From positions 1 to 35,144 of the forward strand of contig JAJDUQ010000322.1 in NCBI GenBank assembly GCA_022826505.1: 35,144 bases of DNA, in the 5' to 3' direction. Source of the DNA: Gammaproteobacteria bacterium. Its GTDB lineage: Bacteria; Pseudomonadota; Gammaproteobacteria; HK1. Both the position numbers and the translations under genes were made by a program. Shown here piece by piece: positions 1 through 8,343 of this stretch. The notes below the pieces were generated by a model. That model ran no database searches. It was not told the DNA's origin and worked only from the letters and a program-made list of their open reading frames with translations. Each line of letters opens with the position of its first letter. The stretch's first letter is position 1.

Positions 1-294
1 CCGCGTTGCAATAGTCTATCCCGGCCCGGCAGCGCGGTCGGCGGCTGGTGGCTGCGGAGAACGGGACTCCACAGGCCCCATGGGGTCGCCCAAAGTCGCC
101 CGAAGTCCTGCGCAGAAGCAAGTACCCAGAATCGTACCCGCACTGGACGGATTTCCGAAAAATGTATTAGAATCATGTAGTTGTTTTCATCGTGTCTCCG
201 ACGCGGTGAAGGCGTGGTTCATGGAGGCTGCATCGGCCGTGGCCCCCCGACGGGCGCCTGATCCGCTTGTACATCGCTCGGAGATGGTGTCGCC

Positions 295-390
295 ATGACC
301 GATCCCGTTCAACACGCCAAGGCACTCTTCGAAGCCTGTCCGCAGATCGATGTCCTCGAAGCGTTCATCGTCGACTTGAACGTCGTCTCG
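295..390 (+). pseudogene. Possible N-terminal fragment of a glutamine-synthetase-like protein
   Basis: An ATG at 295, with a GGAG 11 nt upstream, opens about 30 residues that read like a natural protein start: an amphipathic helix (HAKALFEACPQ) followed by VLEAFIVDLN. The helix plus EAFIVDLNG pattern recalls the N-terminal beta-grasp of gamma-glutamylpolyamine/glutamine synthetase relatives, where a Gly-(x)2-Arg-Gly-Lys stretch should follow. Here it runs into VVSIPSVASRATFQR and loses all resemblance, so the gene would be truncated after about 30 codons. The assignment rests on one short motif. Codon use and the amphipathic pattern support real ancestry more than the family name. Confidence 0.28.
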
Positions 391-474
391 ATCCCGAGCG
401 TTGCCTCCCGGGCCACCTTCCAGCGAGTGCCGGCCCACCAGCTTCGGGTTCCCCCTTCGGCCAGGGCATACCCC

Positions 475-607
475 CTACCAAGCCGTTTTCTTGACTCTCT
501 CGGTGGGCAGCTTCGCTTTCTTCCAGACCTTGATGCCTCCGCGATACCAGTGGACGTATTCGTATCCGACCGCGACCGCTCCGAGTGCTGTGTTGTGTGA
601 ACGTCCC
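475..607 (-). pseudogene. C-terminal remnant of a rhodanese-like domain protein
   Basis: On the minus strand the stretch from about 607 to 475 encodes RSHNTALGAVAVGYEYV followed by HWYRGGIKVWKKAKLPTE. This matches the end of rhodanese domains, where an N-A-A-L helix is followed by GYxNVxWYRGGxxAWxxAGLP. The preceding catalytic loop and N-terminal half are not in the same frame. A second minus frame just upstream (about 615-690, containing KTVKRETCGIEGKDW) may hold part of the missing sequence, which would mean a frameshift near 605. No start codon with a ribosome site precedes it. I read it as a broken rhodanese gene; function is probably lost. Confidence 0.45.
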
Positions 608-774
608 AGTCCTTTCCTTCGATGCCGCAGGTCTCGCGCTTGACCGTCTTGTTCATGAGCTTGGTCTTCGCATCGACGCGTTTCGTCGTCGTAAGGCCGG
701 CTGAAGTCATGGACTCTCCGGTATGCCCGGAACAGTTCACAGGTCTCCACGGCGCACGCGGCCTTCTGCTGCAC

Positions 775-1992
775 TCATAGCCTCAGCATGCGCGGCGCAA
801 TGAACATGATCGCCACTGCACAGCAGATCAGAGCCACACCGTTCAACGCAATTGCAGTCCCCGCTCCGAGGCTGCCGGCGAGCGCGCCTATCAGGAGATG
901 CCCGACCGGATTGACGCCAATCGCCAGCATCCAGGCGCCCATTGCACGCCCGCGCAGTCGATTCGGGACGCAGCGCTGCATCATCGACTGGCTCACGACA
1001 TCGGTCAGGGAGGCAGAGGCGGCAACGATCAGGATGACCCCGAGCGCCCACGCCATGCCTGGTGACAGCGCGAGCATGACGAGTCCGCCCCCGAAGGCAT
1101 AAATCACAAAGAGATAGAGAATGCCTTGCCGCCACCGTCCGCCCCACAGCACCAGCACGCCGGCCGCGAGCATGCCCCCCACCGCGCGGGCGGCGTAGAG
1201 TAGTCCGAGGCCCTCGGCTCCCACCCCGAATCGCTCGGTGGCAAGTTCGGGCAGGGCGGACACGAACGAAAATCCGAATACGTTGACGCCGGCGGTGATT
1301 GCGATGAGCACCAGCAGCGTGCGGTTGTGCCGCACCTCTTGCGCATAGTCGACGAATGTCCGTCCGAGCGACGTCCGCTCGTGCTTCGATACCCCACCCG
1401 CAGTTCGCAGTCGGGCGAGCAGGAAGAAGGCGAAGAAATGCGCCCCAGCCATCGTCACGTAGGCGTGCTCGGGTCCGAGGCGCTGCATGATGCTGCCCGC
1501 AACCACCGCCGCCAATCCCTGTCCGACCCGGTTGCCGATCTGGATCAGGGCAAGACCCTGCAACAGGTGCTTGTCACCGACGAGGTCGTAGGCGTAGCTC
1601 AGGCGCACCGGGTTGTAGGTGGCGCGGATCGCTCCCGAGATCGTGGTCATCAGCAGGATGTGCCAGAGCTCGACCAGACCACGTGCCACCAGGGCGCCGA
1701 TGATCACGAAACCGATCGCCAGCGCGAGCTGGACCGCCCGCATCAGAACGCGCCGCGGCATCCAGTCCGCGAGCGCCCCCGCCGGCACCCCCACCACGAG
1801 AAGCGACAGGTAGTAGAGTGCGAACGCGACACCAACCCAGGTGGATGAACCGGTGATCTGGAAGATCAGGAGACTGAAAATGACCTGCTCGCCGCCGGTG
1901 CCACTCGCATAGCATATCGAGTCGACGGACAGCAGACGGAAATCACGCTGGTTGAGCGCGGGGTTGCGGGTAATTGTGTCGAGCCAGGCCAT
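775..1992 (-). CDS. MFS transporter (MFS_3 / EntS-like exporter)
   Basis: A 405-residue integral membrane protein with about 10-12 hydrophobic helices, of normal length for the major facilitator superfamily. The start is taken at the ATG complementary to 1990-1992 (MAWLDTITRNPALNQRDFRLL). The longer open frame upstream would run through the divergent ferredoxin gene and has no transporter-like sequence. The loop GALADWMPRRVLMR after the second helix is the MFS motif-A equivalent (G-x-L-A-D-x2-x-R-R), and NRLRGRAMGAW is the matching loop in the second half. The N-terminal NRDFRLL and general pattern resemble MFS_3 drug or siderophore exporters. It is transcribed away from the ferredoxin/P450 pair with a 63-nt gap, so it may export or import a substrate or product of that pair. 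The substrate cannot be told from sequence. Confidence 0.85.
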   Translation of the reverse strand: MAWLDTITRNPALNQRDFRLLSVDSICYASGTGGEQVIFSLLIFQITGSSTWVGVAFALYYLSLLVVGVPAGALADWMPRRVLMRAVQLALAIGFVIIGALVARGLVELWHILLMTTISGAIRATYNPVRLSYAYDLVGDKHLLQGLALIQIGNRVGQGLAAVVAGSIMQRLGPEHAYVTMAGAHFFAFFLLARLRTAGGVSKHERTSLGRTFVDYAQEVRHNRTLLVLIAITAGVNVFGFSFVSALPELATERFGVGAEGLGLLYAARAVGGMLAAGVLVLWGGRWRQGILYLFVIYAFGGGLVMLALSPGMAWALGVILIVAASASLTDVVSQSMMQRCVPNRLRGRAMGAWMLAIGVNPVGHLLIGALAGSLGAGTAIALNGVALICCAVAIMFIAPRMLRL

Positions 1993-2055
1993 CCCGAATT
2001 CAGAGTAGCCGATCGTCCCGGGGTCAACCGGAACCGATAACGGAGCCCGAGGAAC

Positions 2056-2256
2056 GTGAGAATCAAGGTCGATTCCGATTTGTGCGAGGGGCACAACCGC
2101 TGTTTCGCGCTGGCCCCCGATCTGTTCGAGGTCGATGACTACGGGCTTTCCCAAGCGTTGAACGACGGCGTCGTGCCGCCGGGACGGGAAGAGCAAGCCC
2201 GGCTCGCTGTCGACAACTGTCCGGAATTCGCGATCTCGGTCGCCGAAGAGGACTGA
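2056..2256 (+). CDS. [3Fe-4S]-type ferredoxin, P450 partner
   Basis: A 66-residue acidic ferredoxin starting at GTG 2056. The cluster ligands are visible as C10-x2-H13-x2-C16 and C55-P56. Replacement of the second cysteine of a 4Fe-4S site by another residue (His here) is the signature of the small [3Fe-4S] ferredoxins that feed electrons to bacterial cytochromes P450. The gene ends 14 nt before the P450 start, so the two are almost certainly co-transcribed and act together in the cytoplasm. No ferredoxin reductase lies in the window, so electrons must come from a reductase encoded elsewhere. Confidence 0.9.
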   Translation: MRIKVDSDLCEGHNRCFALAPDLFEVDDYGLSQALNDGVVPPGREEQARLAVDNCPEFAISVAEED

Positions 2257-2270
2257 CGGGAGGTTCGTTC

Positions 2271-3518
2271 ATGGCCGACACGCCGGACACCCGCCCGGTC
2301 CACGATTGGGCCAGCGACTACGATATTTTCGATCCGGACTACGTGCGGGACCCCGCCCCTGTCTGGGACGACCTGCGCAACCGATGTCCGATCGCACGCA
2401 CGGAGCGGTGGGGCGGTTCCTGGCTGCCGACCCGTTACGAAGACCTGCGGACGCTGGCCAAGATGGTGCCGGCGCTTTCGTCTCGCTCGCCGGTCCTCGT
2501 GCCGCCGCCTCCGGAACTGCGTGAAGTTCTGGTGGCCGAAGCGAAGATGTTCGGCAGCGAGATCCCGCCGATTACCTCCGACCCGCCGGAGCACAAGCCC
2601 TACCGGCGACTCATCCTGCCCTTCTTCTCCCCGCATGCGGTGGCGGAGCGCACCCCCTACACGCGCGAGCTCTGCAACAGGCTTGTCGATGGTTTCATCG
2701 GCGAGGGTCGGGCGGACGCCGCCGTCGACTATGCGCAGCAGATCACCCCGCGGGTCATCGCGCATGTTCTGGGCACCGACCCCGCGCGCGCCGACGAATT
2801 CGTCACCTGGGTGCGCGGGTTGATCGAATTTGGCCAGACGCAGCCGCAAAAGCGCATCAAGTATCGCGGCATCATTCGCGACTTCTTCCAGGAAATGGTG
2901 ACCGAGCGTCGCGCCCGGCCGCGGGACGACGCGATCTCGACGCTACTCGAGGCGGAGATCGAGGGCGAGAAGCTGAACGACTACGGGGTCGTCGGCGTCT
3001 GCTCCCTGCTTCTGGTTGCAGGCGTGGACACGACCTGGAGCTCCATCTCCTCCTCGCTGCTCCACTTCGCGACGCACCCGGAGGACCAGGCGCGGTTGCG
3101 CGCCGAACCCGAACTGCTGCCGACCGCGGTCGAGGAGTTGCTGCGCTTCCACTCTCCGGTCACCGTCGGGCGCAAGGTGACGGAGCCGGTGTCGATCGGC
3201 GGCGTCGAGATGCAGCCGGGAGACAAGGTGCTGCTCAACTTCCCCGGCGCCAACCGCGACCCCGCCGCCTTCGACCGGCCGGACGAGGTCGTTCTCGACC
3301 GCAAGCGCAACCGCCATCTCGCCTCCGGCCTCGGCATCCACCGCTGCGCGGGGTCCAACCTAGCCCGCATGGAAATGCAGGTTGCGCTCCAGGTGTGGTT
3401 CGACCGGATTGCGGCGTTCGAGATTGCGGACCCCGATGGCGTGAGCTGGACCGGCGGCCAGGTGCGCGGCCCCCGCAGCGTGCCGGTGCGCTTCACCGCT
3501 GCGCAGCGAAACGGCTGA
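2271..3518 (+). CDS. Cytochrome P450
   Basis: A 415-residue soluble class-I bacterial P450 of normal length. The I-helix oxygen-activation motif A250-G-V-D253-T254-T255, the K-helix E289-L-L-R292 and the heme-ligand loop G353-L-G-I-H-R-C359-A-G are all present, with Cys359 as the thiolate ligand. The heme-loop position seven residues before the cysteine, usually Phe, is Ser352 (HLASGLGIHRC), a variant that should alter the environment of the proximal ligand. ATG 2271 follows a GGGAGG-like Shine-Dalgarno in the gap after the ferredoxin. Together with the ferredoxin this makes a two-gene monooxygenase unit. The substrate is unknown; the divergent MFS transporter could move it or its product. 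Confidence 0.95.
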   Translation: MADTPDTRPVHDWASDYDIFDPDYVRDPAPVWDDLRNRCPIARTERWGGSWLPTRYEDLRTLAKMVPALSSRSPVLVPPPPELREVLVAEAKMFGSEIPPITSDPPEHKPYRRLILPFFSPHAVAERTPYTRELCNRLVDGFIGEGRADAAVDYAQQITPRVIAHVLGTDPARADEFVTWVRGLIEFGQTQPQKRIKYRGIIRDFFQEMVTERRARPRDDAISTLLEAEIEGEKLNDYGVVGVCSLLLVAGVDTTWSSISSSLLHFATHPEDQARLRAEPELLPTAVEELLRFHSPVTVGRKVTEPVSIGGVEMQPGDKVLLNFPGANRDPAAFDRPDEVVLDRKRNRHLASGLGIHRCAGSNLARMEMQVALQVWFDRIAAFEIADPDGVSWTGGQVRGPRSVPVRFTAAQRNG

Positions 3519-3702
3519 CTGCAAGAACCCGGACTCCGGGCGAGTACGTGCGATAGCGTTTGGTCCGAACAGTTGTCAGCCCTCCGAAATCCGATTCCAG
3601 TCGTGGCACGACGCACCAGTGCGATGACGGGAGCTGATCGTCTGCATACGAGTCGTTGTTCGAGGCCACGGTGGAGGGTAGCGCGGGCGTCGTTGGAGCC
3701 CG

Positions 3703-3730
3703 TTCACGACCGAACCCTGTTTGCTATCCT
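3703..3730 (+). promoter_or_regulatory. Candidate sigma70 promoter for leuS
   Basis: TTCACG (3703-3708) and TATCCT (3725-3730) are spaced 16 nt apart, with TTTGC just before the -10 resembling an extended -10. This would start transcription a few bases downstream, about 25-30 nt ahead of the chosen leuS ATG. Each hexamer matches consensus at four of six positions, so this is suggestive only. Confidence 0.3.
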
Positions 3731-3763
3731 TGCGCGCCGCCACCGAGGCTGCGATCCAGGACG

Positions 3764-6361
3764 ATGGACGACCGCTACTTCCCCGAGACGGTAGAGCACG
3801 AAGCGCAGGCGTACTGGGACGAGAACCGCGCCTTCGAGGTTCGGGAAGACCCCTCGCGCGAGAAGTTCTACTGCCTGTCGATGTTCCCGTATCCGAGCGG
3901 GAAGCTGCACATGGGGCACGTGCGCAACTACACCATCGGCGACGTAATCAGCCGGTATCAGCGCATGCGCGGACGCAACGTCCTCCAGCCCATGGGATGG
4001 GATGCGTTCGGCCTTCCCGCGGAGAACGCGGCGATGCAGAACAAGGTGCCGCCGGCGCGCTGGACCTACCAGAACATCGACTACATGAAGGCGCAGCTCC
4101 GACAGCTCGGGTTCGCCTACGACTGGAGCCGCGAGTTCGCCACCTGCCGTCCCGAGTACTACCGCTGGGAGCAGTGGCTGTTCACCCGCCTGTTCGAGCA
4201 GGGCATCGCCTACCGGCGCGAATCGGAGGTGAACTGGGACCCTGTCGATCAGACCGTGCTCGCCAACGAGCAGGTCATCGACGGTCGCGGCTGGCGATCC
4301 GGCGCGGTGGTCGAGCGGCGCAAGATTCCGCAGTGGTTCCTGCGCATCACCGGGTACGCCGAGGAGCTGCTCGACGAACTCGACCACATCGACTGGCCGG
4401 AGCCGGTCAAGACGATGCAGCGCAACTGGATCGGCCGCTCCGAAGGCACGGATATCGACTTCGAGATCGAAGACCCGAGGGGCGACGACCACCCGCCGCT
4501 GCGCGTGTTCACGACGCGCCCCGATACCATCTACGGCGCGACGTTCATGGCGGTGGCGGCCGAGCATCCGCTCGCCACGAAAGTTGCGGCCCGGCGCGAG
4601 GACGTCTCCGCGTTCGTCGAAGAATGCAGACGCGGCGGCGCGACCGCGGCCGAGCTCGAGACGATGGAAAAGCGCGGCATGCCGCTCGGGCTGAACGCGG
4701 TCAATCCGTTCAACGGCGAGCGCCTGCCGGTGTGGGTCGCGAACTTCGTGCTGATGGGCTATGGCACGGGCGCGGTCATGTCGGTTCCCGGCCACGACGA
4801 ACGCGACCACGAGTTTGCGCGCCAGTACGGACTGCCGATTCGCCAGGTGATCGCTCCCGCCGACGACACCGTGGTGGACATCCGGACCACGGCGTGGACC
4901 GACAAGGAGAACGCCGTCGTCGTCAACTCCGGAGCGTACTCCGGGCTCGGTTTCCGTGAGTGCTTCGACCGGATGGCGCACTGGCTGGAAGAGACCGGCC
5001 GCGGTGCGCGTCGAATCAACTACCGGCTGCACGACTGGGGCGTCTCGCGCCAACGCTACTGGGGCTGCCCGGTCCCCATCGTGCACTGCGATGCCTGCGG
5101 CATGGTCCCGGTGCCCGACGATCAGCTCCCGGTACTGCTCCCCGAGGACGTGGACATCGAAGGAGGCGGCTCGCCGCTTGCGCGCCTGCCCGAGTTCGTG
5201 CAGACCACGTGTCCGAAGTGCGGCTCGGGCGCGCGCCGCGACACCGACACCTTCGACACGTTCATGGAATCGTCGTGGTACTTCGCGCGTTTTGCCTGCG
5301 CGGATGCGGAGACCGCCAAGCTCGACGAGCGGGCCGACTACTGGATGCCCGTCGACCAGTACATCGGGGGCATCGAGCACGCCATCCTGCACCTGATGTA
5401 CGCGCGCTTCTACCAGAAGCTCATGAACGAAGCGGGGCTCGCAAAGGCCCGCGAACCCTTCGCGAGTCTGCTCACCCAGGGCATGGTGGTCGCCCCCACT
5501 TTCTTCCGCGAGGAGAACGGTGCGATGCGGTACTACGCGCCGGCCGATGTGGAGGTCGAACACGATGGCAAGGGCGGCATCATCGGCGCGCGCCTGAACG
5601 CCGACGGAGGACCGGTGGAGGTCGGCCCCATCGAAAAGATGGCGAAGTCGAAGAACAATGGCGTGGATCCGGAACAGATGATTGCCCGATACGGCGCCGA
5701 CACGGTCCGGCTCTACATCATCGAGACCTCGCCGCCGGACCAGATGCTGGAGTGGTCGGACCGCGCGGTGGAAGGCGCGTCGAAGTTCCTGCGCCGGCTG
5801 TGGCGCATCGTGCGCGTGCACGTCGAGCGGGGCTCCGTGCCCGAACTCGACGTCAAGCTGCTCGATGGTCCGGGGCGCGAGCTGCGCTGTCGCATCCACG
5901 AGACCATCGCCAAGGTGAGCGACGACGTCGGAAGACGCTACAAGTTCAACACCGCGTGCGCAGCCTGCCGCGAGCTCGTCAACGACGTCATGGCATTCGA
6001 CGCGAGCACCGACGCCCGCAAGAGTGTCGTGCGCGAAGCGCTCGAATCCGTGGTCCTCATGCTCGCTCCGGTCGTACCGCACGTCTGTCACACGCTGTGG
6101 CAGGCGCTCGGACACCACGATCCGGTCATCGACGCCGCATGGCCCGTGGCCGACGAGGCGGCGATGTCGCGCGACGTGATCGAGCTCGTGGTTCAGGTCA
6201 ACGGGAAGCTCCGCGGCCACGTCAGCGTCGACGCCGGCGCGGAGCGCGAGGTCGTCGAGCGCGAGGCGCAGCGCAACGACAACGTCGCACGGTTCATCGG
6301 CGAGAAGCCGATCAGGAAGGTCATCGTGGTGCCCGGACGTCTCGTCAACATCGTCGTATGA
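3764..6361 (+). CDS. leuS: Leucyl-tRNA synthetase
   Basis: Charges tRNA-Leu with leucine, a class Ia aminoacyl-tRNA synthetase of 865 residues, the usual bacterial length. The start chosen is ATG 3764 ([18 protein letters not shown]), which matches the family N-terminus; the open frame extending upstream is not conserved-looking. The ATP-binding HIGH motif reads H49-M-G-H52. The KMSKS loop reads K625-M-A-K-S629. The CP1 editing pocket has the threonine-rich TTRPDTIYG segment around residues 250-258. Cys pairs (CDACG, CPKCG) flank the insertion before the catalytic tail. A short AGGA precedes the ATG. It heads the block leuS-lptE-holA and its stop overlaps an ATG (ATGA at 6358-6361). Confidence 0.98.
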   Translation: MDDRYFPETVEHEAQAYWDENRAFEVREDPSREKFYCLSMFPYPSGKLHMGHVRNYTIGDVISRYQRMRGRNVLQPMGWDAFGLPAENAAMQNKVPPARWTYQNIDYMKAQLRQLGFAYDWSREFATCRPEYYRWEQWLFTRLFEQGIAYRRESEVNWDPVDQTVLANEQVIDGRGWRSGAVVERRKIPQWFLRITGYAEELLDELDHIDWPEPVKTMQRNWIGRSEGTDIDFEIEDPRGDDHPPLRVFTTRPDTIYGATFMAVAAEHPLATKVAARREDVSAFVEECRRGGATAAELETMEKRGMPLGLNAVNPFNGERLPVWVANFVLMGYGTGAVMSVPGHDERDHEFARQYGLPIRQVIAPADDTVVDIRTTAWTDKENAVVVNSGAYSGLGFRECFDRMAHWLEETGRGARRINYRLHDWGVSRQRYWGCPVPIVHCDACGMVPVPDDQLPVLLPEDVDIEGGGSPLARLPEFVQTTCPKCGSGARRDTDTFDTFMESSWYFARFACADAETAKLDERADYWMPVDQYIGGIEHAILHLMYARFYQKLMNEAGLAKAREPFASLLTQGMVVAPTFFREENGAMRYYAPADVEVEHDGKGGIIGARLNADGGPVEVGPIEKMAKSKNNGVDPEQMIARYGADTVRLYIIETSPPDQMLEWSDRAVEGASKFLRRLWRIVRVHVERGSVPELDVKLLDGPGRELRCRIHETIAKVSDDVGRRYKFNTACAACRELVNDVMAFDASTDARKSVVREALESVVLMLAPVVPHVCHTLWQALGHHDPVIDAAWPVADEAAMSRDVIELVVQVNGKLRGHVSVDAGAEREVVEREAQRNDNVARFIGEKPIRKVIVVPGRLVNIVV

Positions 6362-6432
6362 TTGGGGATATCGACGGCCGCCCGGTGCCTTCCCGACCCC
6401 TGGCGGCGCTCGGGTTCATTCGCGCGGCGTGA
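6358..6432 (+). other. Possible 24-codon coupling ORF between leuS and lptE
   Basis: An ATG overlapping the leuS stop (ATGA, 6358-6361) opens a 24-codon frame that terminates at a TGA overlapping an in-frame GTG of the lptE reading frame (GTGA, 6429-6432). No product is suggested. The layout could keep terminating ribosomes loaded for lptE and recurs in the transporter operon further on, but alternative frames are often open in GC-rich DNA. Confidence 0.2.
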
Positions 6433-6461
6433 GGAACGGACATCGCGAGGTCTGGTGCACC

Positions 6462-7118
6462 ATGCAGAAGACGCTTCGCTGGCTCATGGATTCCAGGTTC
6501 CGGGGAAATGACGGAAGAATCGCAGGGCACCACGACTGGTCGACTCCGGCGAAGCGGAGTTGCGCGGCGTCCGGACTCGGCTTCGCCGCATCGGGGGTCA
6601 AGCGGCTGCCGATTCCGTCTTGTGGCCTCTTTCGAAGTCTCGTCCTCGCACTGACGATCGTGGCCGCGGGCGGATGCGGCTACCAGCTTCGCGGTGCCGT
6701 GTCGCTCCCGCCGGACCTCGCCGGGATACACGTCGATGGTCCAGCCGTCGTCCGACACGCGCTCGTCCTGCTGCTCGAAGGCGGAGGAATCAGCGTAGCG
6801 CCGGGACCCGACACCGCGAAGTCCGTACTGAGAATCAGCGGCGAGCAGTTCGATCGGCGCGTTCTCTCCGTCGATGCGCTCACCGGCAAGGAGCGGGAGT
6901 TCGAGCTGGTCTACCAGGTCGCGTTCGAGGTGACCGGAGCGGGCGGCGAGGAACTCCTGGCGAAACAGACGGTGTCCCTGCATCGGGACTACATCTTCGA
7001 CCCCAACGCAGTGCTCGGAAAGAATCGCGAGCAGTCCGTGCTCCACACCGAGATGCGCCGTGACGCCGCTGCCCGAATCGTTCGCCGCCTCTCGGCGTCG
7101 CTCGGACGACGTTCATGA
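6462..7118 (+). CDS. lptE: LPS-assembly lipoprotein LptE
   Basis: Outer-membrane lipoprotein that plugs LptD and inserts lipopolysaccharide into the outer leaflet. The diagnostic part is the hydrophobic signal segment SLVLALTIVAAGG followed by the lipidated Cys (6675-6677) and GYQLRG, which is the classic start of mature LptE. The rest (VLRISGEQFDRRVLSVDA, ELVYQVAFEV, RDYIFDPNAVLGK) follows the family, and the position between leuS and holA is the normal one. The start is uncertain. Usual LptE has only about 18-25 residues before the Cys, but no ATG, GTG or TTG lies in that range. The possible starts are GTG 6429, ATG 6462 (GAGG 11 nt upstream) or ATG 6486, the last lying within a dispersed repeat remnant. 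The long pre-signal segment is therefore odd. Confidence 0.88.
   Translation: MQKTLRWLMDSRFRGNDGRIAGHHDWSTPAKRSCAASGLGFAASGVKRLPIPSCGLFRSLVLALTIVAAGGCGYQLRGAVSLPPDLAGIHVDGPAVVRHALVLLLEGGGISVAPGPDTAKSVLRISGEQFDRRVLSVDALTGKEREFELVYQVAFEVTGAGGEELLAKQTVSLHRDYIFDPNAVLGKNREQSVLHTEMRRDAAARIVRRLSASLGRRS
6486..6514 (+). repeat. Remnant of a dispersed palindromic repeat (DSRFRGNDG type)
   Basis: The bases translate as MDSRFRGNDG, the well-known signature of a short palindromic repeat scattered between genes of many Proteobacteria, whose core is an ATTCCCG...CGGGAAT hairpin. Here the palindrome is degraded to ATTCC...GGAAAT (6489-6509). It sits exactly where the LptE N-terminus should begin, suggesting insertion in the leuS-lptE gap followed by decay. 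Confidence 0.5.
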
Positions 7119-7160
7119 AGCACCCGGGCCGCGAGTCCGCCGAGGAGGGTCACCCGTAGC

Positions 7161-8225
7161 GTGCGCGTTCGACCCGAACAGCTCGAACGCCATCTCGCGC
7201 GCGGTCTGTCGTGCGTCTACGTCGTCCACGGTGATGAGCCCCTCCAGCGCGAGGAGTCTCTCGATGCGGTCCGCGCCGCCGCGCGCGCCTCGGGATTCAC
7301 CGAACGCATCGTGCTTCACGCGGAGTCCGGCTTCGACTGGAGCGAGCTGCAGACCCACGCCGCAAGCCTGTCCCTGTTCGCGGATCGAAAGCTCATCGAC
7401 CTGAGAATTCAGGGCGGCTCGCCCGGGCGGGACGGGGGTCCGATCCTCGCGCAGTACGCGGCGGACCCGCCGCCGGACACGGTGCTGCTGCTGTCATGCG
7501 GCCGACTCGACCGGCGCTCGACTTCCACGAAGTGGTTCAAGGCCCTGGAAGGCGCCGGTGACGTGATAGAGGTGTTTCCCGTCAGGGCTCGCGATCTCCC
7601 TCGGTGGATCGTCGATCGAGGCTCCGCACGCGGTGTCGCCTTCGAGCGCGACGCGGCCGAGGCGCTCGCCGAGCGCAGCGAAGGAAACCTTCTCGCGTGC
7701 GCCCAGGAGATCGACAGGCTCCGCCTGCTTGGCGACGGAGGGGCGATTTCGATCGACGACGTGATGGCAACGGTCGCGGACAGCGCCCGATTCGGTGCGT
7801 TCGACCTCATCGACCCAACGCTCGAAGGCGACGGTGCACGGACGGTGAGAATTCTCCGTGTTCTCCGCGAGGAGGGCGTCGAGCCAATTCACATCCTCGG
7901 CTCGCTGACCTGGGCGATTCGCAACGTGTGCGCAATCGCGGCGGAACTCGAGGGCGGCGCACGTCTCGACGACGTGCTGCGCAAGGGATTCGGCGCATGG
8001 TGGCGAAGAAAGCACCTGGTCCAGCGCGCTGTCTCCGCCATGCCGCGCCGGGGATGGGTCCGATTGCTCGGCGTCGCCGAGGGCGTGGACCGAATGCTCA
8101 AGGGTGCACCGGCACGCTCCGGTGCCGCGGTCCGATGGACCCGCAACGACGGCTGGGTGGGTCTCGAGAGGCTCGCGCTGGCAATGTGCCGCGTGAAACT
8201 GCCACGGGCCGCGCCCTATAATTGA
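7161..8225 (+). CDS. holA: DNA polymerase III delta subunit
   Basis: Clamp-loader subunit that opens the beta sliding clamp. The 354-residue protein starts at GTG 7161 with [16 protein letters not shown] and [10 protein letters not shown], a near-standard HolA opening. Further family features are the [25 protein letters not shown]-type segment of the AAA-like domain (residues about 55-80), [17 protein letters not shown] in the lid domain, and the C-terminal collar domain. There is no Walker A motif, as expected for delta. The gene lies 42 nt after lptE in the standard order. The last bases of holA contain what looks like the proA promoter. Confidence 0.96.
   Translation: MRVRPEQLERHLARGLSCVYVVHGDEPLQREESLDAVRAAARASGFTERIVLHAESGFDWSELQTHAASLSLFADRKLIDLRIQGGSPGRDGGPILAQYAADPPPDTVLLLSCGRLDRRSTSTKWFKALEGAGDVIEVFPVRARDLPRWIVDRGSARGVAFERDAAEALAERSEGNLLACAQEIDRLRLLGDGGAISIDDVMATVADSARFGAFDLIDPTLEGDGARTVRILRVLREEGVEPIHILGSLTWAIRNVCAIAAELEGGARLDDVLRKGFGAWWRRKHLVQRAVSAMPRRGWVRLLGVAEGVDRMLKGAPARSGAAVRWTRNDGWVGLERLALAMCRVKLPRAAPYN
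8193..8222 (+). promoter_or_regulatory. Candidate sigma70 promoter for proA
   Basis: A perfect TATAAT (8217-8222) lies 18 nt after GTGAAA (8193-8198, four of six matches to TTGACA). It overlaps the end of holA. Transcription would begin near 8229, 25 nt before the strong Shine-Dalgarno AAGGGAG at 8254. This suggests that proA can be expressed independently of the leuS-holA block. Confidence 0.5.
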
Positions 8226-8253
8226 CGGCGAATTCTCCGCCAATTTCACCAGC

Positions 8254-8271
8254 AAGGGAGACGCACCCATC
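8254..8271 (+). promoter_or_regulatory. Strong Shine-Dalgarno ahead of an ATC codon in the proA frame
   Basis: AAGGGAG (8254-8260) is the best ribosome site before proA. Eight nt downstream, where an ATG would be expected, the in-frame codon is ATC (8269-8271), followed by ACC-rich codons that stay open into proA. The first ATG in the frame (8344) has no comparable site. This decides whether proA uses a non-canonical start or has lost its original one. Confidence 0.45.
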
Positions 8272-8343
8272 GCAACCACCGCCGCAGTCGCCGCCGGGAC
8301 AACTCCGCGGAGCGAAGGCTCTGCGGGTGAACTGAGTGCGTAC

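Larger units (their letters stand above)
1..774. other. Gene-poor region with degraded coding fragments
   Basis: No intact gene is supported here. Two short stretches resemble parts of known families and are listed separately: a possible glutamine-synthetase-like N-terminus (295-390, plus strand) and a rhodanese-like C-terminus (475-607, minus strand). Bases 80-160 contain short direct repeats (GTCGCCC spaced by a few bases, and GTACCC twice within 20 bp) but no larger structure. All longer open frames have unnatural composition. The region looks like decaying DNA at the edge of the P450 cluster. Confidence 0.4.

Noticed and set aside
3704-6220. Very long open frame on the minus strand opposite leuS
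   Set aside because: It is an antisense shadow of a GC-rich gene; composition is dominated by Arg, His, Val and Ala repeats, with no domain and no ribosome site.
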